A DNA stretch of 11,365 nucleotides, from contig JAAYND010000057.1 of assembly GCA_012521035.1 (NCBI GenBank), positions 1 to 11,365 on the forward strand, in the 5' to 3' direction. Under the pieces are notes generated by a model. It did no database searches, was not told the DNA's origin, and worked only from the letters and a program-made list of their open reading frames with translations. Of this stretch, positions 6,229-11,365 are shown in pieces. This DNA comes from Methanomicrobiales archaeon (lineage in GTDB: Archaea; Halobacteriota; Methanomicrobia; Methanomicrobiales; Methanoculleaceae). Position 1 is the stretch's first letter, and each line of letters opens with the position of its first letter. The translations under genes and the position numbers were made by a program.

Positions 6229-8022
6229 TTACATCCAGATGATGCCGTCATCATCTTCTTCGTTCTTCTTCGGCGACGGCCCGGGGGTATCGATCACCCG
6301 GAGCCTGCCGCGCGCGGGGTCGACCTCCTTCGGCCGGGGCCCTCCCCGGGCAGGCCCGCGCCCCGGCAGGTTATCCTTCGGCCCGGGGAGCACCTCTTTC
6401 ATGCGGATGCCGGGCTCATCAAGAGCGCTCTCGACCGGCCGGCGGTTGCTATGTCCGAACGAGACCTGATCGCCGGTGAAAACCCCCTCTTTTGGCCGTT
6501 GAACCGGTTGCACAGGCGCAGAGGTACCCATGACATCATCCTTCGGTGCGGCCTTCTCGATACTGATCCCCTTCGGGCTGAAGACGGAGTTCTTCGGCGC
6601 AGGCATGGATGAGGTGACCGATGTCGACCGGGTGATATCGGCCACCCCCCCACCGCCTTTCGGGGGCAGAATGATAGCACCATCATCATCCTCCTTCCTG
6701 GGCCGTGGAAGCATATCGATGGTCTCATCCCGGCCCTTCTGGCCACCCCGGGCGGTGCCCTCAAGCTCGATCATCTCATCTTTATCCACCGTATCACTCC
6801 CCTCCAGAAACGCAGACTCAAGCGGGGAAGCAAAGGCGTACTCCTCTTCGGGCTCACCGACACTCCCTTCAGCCTTCAACCGCTCCTCTTCGAGTTCAAA
6901 CTGGTACTCGGCCCGGATATCCCGGAGCTCCTCGACGCGGGGGATGTTGGTGAGCCCCGAGAGCATGATGATGATCCCGACAAACGACGTATTCTTCACT
7001 GGATAATCGCCGGATCGCATCTCAAGCCCCGCGATACTCCGGTCGATCCACTTCCGGACCGTCTGAAATCCCTTCATCGAGAGCTCGGTCGACGGACCCG
7101 CGATCAGCACCAGGGCCTTCTCGGCGCTGGTGAGGTCACAGGGGACCGATACCTCTTCATAGACCGCCTTCTTGGCGAGCGAGACGATCCGTGCGGCTTT
7201 CTCGTGCGACCCCTCTATGAAGTACTTCAGCGACCGCCGCCGGTAGATGAAATCCAGCCACCCCTTCGATGGCAGGCGTTCGGCCGCGTAGCCGACCGCG
7301 ACGAAACCCATCCCGTTCAGGGTGTTGAGCACCTCACCGGCATCCAGGACAACCTCAGCGACCTCAAGCCCGAACTCATTGAACTCCCCGGCGCGGAGAA
7401 GAAGACCGATCTGGCGGGCGATACGTTCGTTGAGCATTCTGTAATGAACTCGTGGGTTCAGCGTTCCGATGGACGAACCCCGGCGCGCCGGACTCCCCTC
7501 CTCCCCGGCCGCTACGGTGGCCCTGATCTTTTGTGACCAGGTCTCGTTATCGAAGAGGATGACGGCATCCGTGATCCCCCGAATCAGGTCGAGATCATCG
7601 GATGCCTTCGCTGAGACCCGCTTCCCCTCATCAAGGCACGGCAGAATGGCGAGTGCGAATATCGGCTCCACGTAGGACTTCCGGAGCTCTTCGACGATGC
7701 AGGGTGCGATATCGATGACGCTCCCCCCAAGACCACAACAGAGCAGGATAGCATCGATCTCCATCGTATCCATGCCCTGGATCCTGGTCATCACCTCCTC
7801 GATATCGATAATATTCATGATATCCCCGGAATCAGGAAGGTCAACCGGAGGGAAGAAGATCCGTGCCGATTCCGGCAGGTAACGGAGATGCACGAGGGCG
7901 TTTGGATCGATATCGATCGCCACCGCACTCATGCAACAGACCTTACTTCGCCGGTCGTGGTCGTAGAGATTATCCACGATCCGCGATCCAGCGCCACCGA
8001 GCCCAATCGCCAGCACCCGCAT
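6229..8022 (-). CDS. Divergent FtsZ/tubulin-superfamily GTPase with long disordered C-terminal tail
   Basis: This 597-residue protein starts at ATG 8022, chosen because GGGAG lies seven bases upstream and the sequence MRVLAIGLGGAGSRIVDN begins at once like FtsZ and CetZ; the open frame extends upstream to 8184 without support. Residues 1-385 look like a tubulin-fold core: a first nucleotide loop GLGGAGSR (7-14), a loop LLCCGLGGSVID (93-104) where FtsZ has GGGTGTG, TDAVILFDNE (151-160) resembling the H6/H7 region, and VLDAGEVLNTLNGMGFVAVGYA (225-246), which aligns with the FtsZ T7 loop (VDFADV...MGMALMG). D227 and E230 stand where FtsZ has its two catalytic Asp. Residues 365-395 are Glu-rich. 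Residues 396-597 are rich in Pro, Lys, Gly and Asp and appear disordered. The motif EDDDG-I-I occurs at about 444-451 and again at the C-terminus (589-594). It is probably a polymer-forming cytoskeletal or membrane-remodelling protein; the exact family and role are unknown. It is convergent with the dUTPase-family gene and divergent from mer. Confidence 0.75.
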   Translation of the reverse strand: MRVLAIGLGGAGSRIVDNLYDHDRRSKVCCMSAVAIDIDPNALVHLRYLPESARIFFPPVDLPDSGDIMNIIDIEEVMTRIQGMDTMEIDAILLCCGLGGSVIDIAPCIVEELRKSYVEPIFALAILPCLDEGKRVSAKASDDLDLIRGITDAVILFDNETWSQKIRATVAAGEEGSPARRGSSIGTLNPRVHYRMLNERIARQIGLLLRAGEFNEFGLEVAEVVLDAGEVLNTLNGMGFVAVGYAAERLPSKGWLDFIYRRRSLKYFIEGSHEKAARIVSLAKKAVYEEVSVPCDLTSAEKALVLIAGPSTELSMKGFQTVRKWIDRSIAGLEMRSGDYPVKNTSFVGIIIMLSGLTNIPRVEELRDIRAEYQFELEEERLKAEGSVGEPEEEYAFASPLESAFLEGSDTVDKDEMIELEGTARGGQKGRDETIDMLPRPRKEDDDGAIILPPKGGGGVADITRSTSVTSSMPAPKNSVFSPKGISIEKAAPKDDVMGTSAPVQPVQRPKEGVFTGDQVSFGHSNRRPVESALDEPGIRMKEVLPGPKDNLPGRGPARGGPRPKEVDPARGRLRVIDTPGPSPKKNEEDDDGIIWM

Positions 8023-8109
8023 AGATCTACTCCCTGCCCGCACCCTCGCGTGACCCATCGCTGCGAAAGTGAGCGCGCATATCACCCGAAACTGCTGAGA
8101 AGTATATGT

Positions 8110-8133
8110 ACAGATAAAGATATATATTTCTGT
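8110..8133 (-). promoter_or_regulatory. Probable promoter of the FtsZ-like gene, TATA box within an imperfect palindrome
   Basis: On the minus strand, ACAGA at one end and TCTGT at the other frame AAATATATATCT (8118-8129), a good archaeal TATA box. Transcription would start near 8095, leaving a leader of about 70 bases before ATG 8022. The flanking inverted ends could be an operator that overlaps the TATA box. A second weaker TATA-like site lies at 8101-8110. Confidence 0.5.
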
Positions 8134-8319
8134 AATTATTCCGGGCTGGATGATCTCAGGGTTGGCAGGAGACGCGCATTTCAAACTTCCGATTCTCTTC
8201 CTGCACGAAAAGAACCTCTGCCGGGTAACCGGAGGGATTTACCGGATGTCCTGGATAACACATTACGTCGCTTCGTTTTGCAGTAGATGTGCGGTACATG
8301 ACGCTTGGTGACACAAAAT
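8134..8319. other. Intergenic stretch between divergent FtsZ-like and mer promoters
   Basis: The gap between the two start codons (8023-8371) is 349 bases, with a TATA box near each end. The middle holds no gene I can support. It contains three CCGG copies within 25 bases (8221, 8229 and 8242) as CCGGGTAACCGG followed by TTACCGG, an imperfect dyad. This could be a regulator site, but GC-rich chance repeats are also possible. Confidence 0.3.
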
Positions 8320-8321
8320 GA

Positions 8322-8363
8322 TAATATATATATCTCCATGCACGTAACTACTCAAGTGAGGTG
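8322..8363 (+). promoter_or_regulatory. mer promoter and ribosome binding site
   Basis: A strong TATA box (AATATATATAT, 8323-8333) is preceded by purine-rich ACAAAATG as a likely BRE, so transcription should start near 8350-8355. The ribosome binding site GTGAGGTG (8356-8363) lies eight bases before the TTG start at 8372. The combination is compact and looks built for high expression. Confidence 0.7.
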
Positions 8364-8371
8364 TATTAGCC

Positions 8372-9364
8372 TTGACAACATATGGAATCGAATTTGTGCC
8401 TGGATCAGTCAATGTCAAGCAGGTGGTAACCTACACCAAGCTTGCAGAGTCAAAGGATATCGACTTTGCGTGGATTACCAACCACTACAACAACCGTCAC
8501 GCCTACCCGACCCTCGCCATGATCGCGGCGAACACCGACACGATCAAGATGGGACCGGGTATCATGAATACGTTCACCGACACCCCGGCCGCCATCGCAT
8601 CCTTCATGGCGACCCTGAATGAGATCTCCGACGGACGTGCCGTCCTCGGCATTGGACCCGGTGACCTCTCGACACTCCCGAAACTTGCAATCGACCCCGC
8701 CAAACCTGTTGCCCGCCTGAAAGAGGGGGTTGTCCAGATCAGGAAGCTTCTCGCTGGCGAAGAAGTCAAGAAGACCGGCAACATGGAGTTCTTCGACTAC
8801 GACGGCGCCAAGCTGACCGGTGTCACCCTGCCCGGCAAGAAGGGCATCCCGGTCTACATCGGTGCCCAGGGCCCCAAGATGCTCGAGCTCGCCGGCGAAG
8901 TCGGTGAGGGAGCCCTTATCAACGCCTCGAACCCCAAGGACTTCGAGATCGCCATCCCGATCATCAAGAAGGCGATGGATGCAGTCGGCAAGAAGAAGTT
9001 CGACGTCGGCGCCTACACCGCCATGTCCATCGATCTGGATGAGAAGAAGGCCCGGAACGCCGCAAAGATTGTGGCTGCGTTCATCGCCGCAGGCTCCCCG
9101 CCTCCGGTTCTCCAGCGCCACGGCCTCGACATGGCCAACGTCGAGAAGATCAAGGAAGCCCTCGGCCGCTTTGACTTCAAGGCCGTCGGTGGTCTCGTCG
9201 GCGACGCGGAGATCGACGCCTTCACCATTGCCGGAACCCCTGACATGGTCAAGCAGAAGTGTGAGGACCTCACAAAGGCTGGAGTTACCCAGATCATCTT
9301 CGGATCGCCTCTCGGCCCCGACATGACCAACTCCATCCGCCTGCTCGGCAAGTACATCGTGTAA
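8372..9364 (+). CDS. mer: F420-dependent 5,10-methylenetetrahydromethanopterin reductase
   Basis: This cytosolic enzyme of the methanogenesis pathway reduces methylene-tetrahydromethanopterin to methyl-tetrahydromethanopterin with reduced coenzyme F420. It has 330 residues, the normal family length, and belongs to the luciferase-like TIM-barrel superfamily. Family sequence runs from end to end: TYGIEFVPG at the start, FAWITNHYNNR, GRAVLGIGPGDLSTL, IPVYIGAQGPKMLELAGE, LINASNPKDFE, FIAAGSPPPVLQRHG, and GVTQIIFGSPLGP at the end. The start is TTG at 8372, because an in-frame stop lies at 8357-8359, no ATG or GTG is available between, and GAGGTG is well spaced. Two small departures from other Mer proteins as I recall them: WITN-HYNN instead of WITD-HYNN, and GPGIMNTFTD where GPGVTNPY is usual. 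It has its own promoter and is followed by a T-run. mtd, the preceding step of the pathway, lies about 1.1 kb downstream on the opposite strand. Confidence 0.96.
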   Translation: MTTYGIEFVPGSVNVKQVVTYTKLAESKDIDFAWITNHYNNRHAYPTLAMIAANTDTIKMGPGIMNTFTDTPAAIASFMATLNEISDGRAVLGIGPGDLSTLPKLAIDPAKPVARLKEGVVQIRKLLAGEEVKKTGNMEFFDYDGAKLTGVTLPGKKGIPVYIGAQGPKMLELAGEVGEGALINASNPKDFEIAIPIIKKAMDAVGKKKFDVGAYTAMSIDLDEKKARNAAKIVAAFIAAGSPPPVLQRHGLDMANVEKIKEALGRFDFKAVGGLVGDAEIDAFTIAGTPDMVKQKCEDLTKAGVTQIIFGSPLGPDMTNSIRLLGKYIV

Positions 9365-9385
9365 GGCAGAAAAACCATCCACTAC

Positions 9386-9391
9386 TTTTTT
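9386..9391 (+). terminator. T-run terminator after mer
   Basis: Six T occur about 22 bases after the mer stop, in the 70-base gap to the convergent GalT-like gene. No T-run is seen on the minus strand for the opposing transcript. Confidence 0.55.
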
Positions 9392-9434
9392 ATTCGAGAA
9401 ATTCATCCCGGAAGATAGCGATGCCTATGGAGCC

Positions 9435-10373
9435 TCACGGCACGCGCGGCCCGCCCCGGAAGAGAGGGCCCAGGTCTTCGGGGAGTGTCAGGACAACCGG
9501 TTCCTGGTGCAGTCGCTCCATGAACGCTGAGTCACACATAGAGAGGCTGTTCGGGTTCAACCTTGAGATCAGGGAACAGAACGCCCGGTGGCCCTGCCCC
9601 GCCGTCCCCGGGGCATCAAAAAAGATCACAGCGTTGAAAGCACGGGTTCCGAGGCTCCGGTAGAAGGCGATGACCCTGAGAATCCCGTCAACCAGCGGTT
9701 CGATGTAGGGTTCAAGATCAGCAAGTGTCGATACCGGCAGTATACCCCGCACCTCCCGCTCGCCGAGGGGGACCGGACTTGCCGACCAGAATATCTCGTC
9801 CTCAAAGAGGAAGCGGTCTGAGGAGCGCTCGTGTTCCATCAGGTCGTCCCAGTAGATTCGGTCATTCTCAGCGAGGTAACGGCGACCGCCCGAGATATAG
9901 AGGTCGGCAATCCGGGTAGGCCGGGAATCAGCCATACCCTGGAGGTGCGGGTGGACGATGCTCGCGCCCGCTGAAGGGAGGTAATTCCAGTTGATGCTCA
10001 CGTAACCCCGGGATCCAGCAAGCGCCTCTGCCGTGCCGGCCATGGCATCGGCGAGGGCCCGGCGATCGAAGAGATCGGTTGAGTGATCAGGCGTGATCAC
10101 CGTGACCACGTGGTCTTCGGCGTAGGGGTAGAGGTTCGGGAACGTCACGCTCTCCCCGCGCCGGAGGCGACTGCCATCCTCAAAGGTCGGTGTGGCAGCA
10201 TCTATGCTCTCAGGACAGAACGGGCACCCCTCGGGCGAGTATAGCATGGCGGGAGGGGTGTTGATCTTTCGCCTGGCCCGGACGGGGCTGATCCGGCACC
10301 TGATGCCGGTGAGGGACTCACTTCGGTACTGGATGATCCCCCGCTCCGTCCGGATCTCATGGATGGTGAACAT
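9435..10373 (-). CDS. GalT-like HIT-superfamily nucleotidyltransferase (galactose-1-phosphate uridylyltransferase family)
   Basis: This is a 312-residue protein of the GalT branch of the HIT superfamily, whose members transfer UMP or another NMP between sugar phosphates through a covalent histidine intermediate. Visible family marks: LTGIRCRISPVRARR (about 21-35, resembling the GalT N-terminus), a zinc-type pair C50-PF-C53, histidines H88 and H97 in EDHVVTVITPDH, and the signature S-I-V-H141-P-H143-L-Q-G, in which H143 is the expected nucleophile. Classical GalT is about 350 residues and has a second metal site with an H-x-H near the C-terminus. I do not see that site (GHRAFCSLI stands there), so the sugar substrate may differ, and no galactose genes are nearby. 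The start ATG 10373 has GTGA seven bases upstream and a TATA-like ATTATA at about 10406-10411, so the leader is short. It lies downstream of mtd on the same strand but behind mtd's T-run, so it probably has its own promoter. Confidence 0.82.
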   Translation of the reverse strand: MFTIHEIRTERGIIQYRSESLTGIRCRISPVRARRKINTPPAMLYSPEGCPFCPESIDAATPTFEDGSRLRRGESVTFPNLYPYAEDHVVTVITPDHSTDLFDRRALADAMAGTAEALAGSRGYVSINWNYLPSAGASIVHPHLQGMADSRPTRIADLYISGGRRYLAENDRIYWDDLMEHERSSDRFLFEDEIFWSASPVPLGEREVRGILPVSTLADLEPYIEPLVDGILRVIAFYRSLGTRAFNAVIFFDAPGTAGQGHRAFCSLISRLNPNSLSMCDSAFMERLHQEPVVLTLPEDLGPLFRGGPRVP

Positions 10374-10403
10374 GACCCTTCACACTCCGATTGGGGCGGC
10401 GAT

Positions 10404-10414
10404 CCTATAATACC
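10404..10414 (-). promoter_or_regulatory. TATA-like element upstream of the GalT-like gene
   Basis: On the minus strand GGTATTATAGG is the only AT-rich block in the GC-rich gap 10374-10504. Its centre is about 36 bases before ATG 10373, which predicts a leader of roughly 10 bases. Confidence 0.5.
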
Positions 10415-10481
10415 CACACGAAGCGATCCGGCCCGCGCGCTAAAAAGCTGTGACGCTACGGCAGAACCCGTGAAGAGACGC

Positions 10482-10488
10482 AAAAAAA
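10482..10488 (-). terminator. T-run terminator after mtd
   Basis: Seven T on the minus strand lie 16 bases past the mtd stop. No strong hairpin precedes them. Confidence 0.6.
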
Positions 10489-10504
10489 GAGAAGTGGTAT
10501 CGAT

Positions 10505-11347
10505 TCACTCGGGTTTGCTGATGAGCGCTGTCTTTGAGACGATCTCGCCGGTCTTCTTGTGGGGCTTCCTGATGACCGCGTCCATGGCCTTATCGAGCTC
10601 GCGCGCTTCCTCACAGAGGACCATGGCCTGGCGCATCATCTCGTGGGCGCTTGAGACGATCGGGATGTACTTCTCCCACTCCTTCGTCATGAAGCAGCCC
10701 TTGACGTTAACCGCGGCAACCTGCTGCGCAATCTCGTAGGCGGCACGGGCCTTCGCGAGTGCATAGGGGTTGCTGAACTCGCCATCGACTGCCTTGTCGG
10801 CGGTCATGACAACCTTCGGAAGCACAAGGTCTTTGCCCTTCTTGCCGGCCTTCACCTGGTCGATCACCTTGTCAAGCTCCGTCTGCAGCTTGCGGAACGC
10901 GCCGGTAAGGGCGAGCACCTTGACGAGGTTCCCATTGTAGTCCGCCATCTCGATGGGGTCCAGGAACTCACGGCGGTCGCCGATCATGGCGTCAGCCTTC
11001 ATGATAATGTAACCGAAATCGCTCTCCTTGAGTGCCGCAAACTGGTCCTTCTTGGTGGTGATATCATCGGTGATGACAACACAGGGGATCCCGGCCGCTG
11101 CAAGGTTCTCACGGGCCTGGGTTGGTCCAGGGAGGACGCCGTTTGGAGATACGACGATACAGAAGTCTGGAGCCCATGCCTTCATATTGTTGACCACACG
11201 GTCGATGTCCTCAGGCTGCAGTTTCGTCCCGGAGGTCACCATGAAGGTGATCATATCTTCACGGTCGGCGCGCTCATCGAGGAGAAGTTCAGCCATTACA
11301 CCACTGGCGATATTTCCCAGTTTCGCAATTCCTACTTTAACTACCAC
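10505..11347 (-). CDS. mtd: F420-dependent methylenetetrahydromethanopterin dehydrogenase
   Basis: This cytosolic enzyme reduces methenyl-tetrahydromethanopterin to methylene-tetrahydromethanopterin with reduced F420, one step before Mer. It has 280 residues, the usual family size. Family sequence is present throughout: VVKVGIAKLGNI at the start, LLLDERADRED, PDFCIVVSPNG with PGPTQARE, GYIIMKADAMIGDRREFLDPIEMADYN in the middle, and NPYALAKARAAYEIA and EWEKYIPIVSSAHEMMRQAM in the C-terminal half. The start is GTG 11347. The ribosome binding site GAGGTG (11354-11359) lies six bases upstream and this start gives the canonical MVVKVG N-terminus. The GTG at 11354-11356 is the last part of that ribosome binding site and would add three residues. 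The stop is followed by a T-run, and the promoter lies outside the window. Confidence 0.96.
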   Translation of the reverse strand: MVVKVGIAKLGNIASGVMAELLLDERADREDMITFMVTSGTKLQPEDIDRVVNNMKAWAPDFCIVVSPNGVLPGPTQARENLAAAGIPCVVITDDITTKKDQFAALKESDFGYIIMKADAMIGDRREFLDPIEMADYNGNLVKVLALTGAFRKLQTELDKVIDQVKAGKKGKDLVLPKVVMTADKAVDGEFSNPYALAKARAAYEIAQQVAAVNVKGCFMTKEWEKYIPIVSSAHEMMRQAMVLCEEARELDKAMDAVIRKPHKKTGEIVSKTALISKPE

Positions 11348-11353
11348 TTTAAA

Positions 11354-11359
11354 CACCTC
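11354..11359 (-). promoter_or_regulatory. Ribosome binding site that fixes the mtd start
   Basis: GAGGTG on the minus strand is six bases from GTG 11347. Its own GTG is in frame with mtd and can be mistaken for the start codon. Confidence 0.8.
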
Positions 11360-11365
11360 TCAAAA

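Noticed and set aside
6148..7006. Plus-strand frames opposite the tail of the FtsZ-like gene (Arg/Pro-rich or Ser-rich)
   Set aside because: They are the reverse complement of the repetitive Asp/Lys/Pro/Gly codons in the tail, with no independent start signals.
8023..8184. An upstream extension of the FtsZ-like protein to ATG 8184
   Set aside because: The extension crosses the TATA box and has no family similarity. ATG 8022 has a ribosome binding site and starts directly with the first beta strand of the fold.
8450..9406. A 318-residue open frame on the minus strand opposite mer
   Set aside because: It is exactly antisense to a well-conserved gene with strong codon bias. Its sequence is a low-complexity Gly/Asp/Leu/Val-rich shadow with no family resemblance.
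1..11365. CRISPR array, insertion sequence or other mobile element
   Set aside because: I saw no short direct repeats with regular spacers, no transposase or integrase sequence and no terminal inverted repeats. A tRNA gene is present, but I saw no repeated tRNA 3' end that would suggest integration.

Overview
The window reads as a GC-rich piece of a euryarchaeal methanogen chromosome, most likely of the order Methanomicrobiales (Methanoculleus-like; this placement is an inference). The evidence is two enzymes of the central methanogenesis C1 pathway (mer and mtd), an archaeal-type AMP phosphorylase, archaeal TATA-box promoters, T-run terminators, GAGGTG-type ribosome binding sites, a tRNA without an encoded CCA end, and secreted proteins built from Ig-like domains. 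No mobile element, CRISPR array or rRNA is visible.

Layout. (1) 1-686: the 3' part of an AMP phosphorylase gene, cut by the window edge. (2) 727-2121 and 2335-5349: two surface-protein genes on the same strand. The first encodes five tandem Ig-like/carboxypeptidase-regulatory-type repeats with a C-terminal membrane anchor. The second encodes a 1004-residue secreted protein with about four Ig-like domains, a von Willebrand A domain with a complete metal site, and about 20 N-glycosylation sequons. An AT-rich promoter region separates them. (3) 5350-5546: a non-coding stretch with competing inverted repeats. (4) 5547-5618 (minus): tRNA-Arg(UCG), divergent from a short dUTPase/dCTP-deaminase-family gene at 5675-6100. 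Both may use one near-symmetric TATA element. (5) 6229-8022 (minus): a divergent FtsZ/tubulin-superfamily protein with a tail of about 210 residues, apparently disordered, that ends in a short acidic motif also found inside the tail. This is the least familiar gene here. (6) 8372-9364: mer, with a TTG start and a strong TATA box. (7) 9435-10373 (minus): a GalT-like HIT-superfamily nucleotidyltransferase. (8) 10505-11347 (minus): mtd, with a GTG start placed by its ribosome binding site.

How the genes work together. Mtd and Mer catalyse consecutive F420-dependent reductions of methenyl- to methylene- to methyl-tetrahydromethanopterin on the route from CO2 to methane. AMP phosphorylase belongs to the archaeal nucleotide-salvage route to ribulose bisphosphate, and the dUTPase-family enzyme keeps dUTP low and supplies dUMP. 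The two surface proteins may form one cell-envelope module. The FtsZ-like protein has no recognisable partner gene inside the window.
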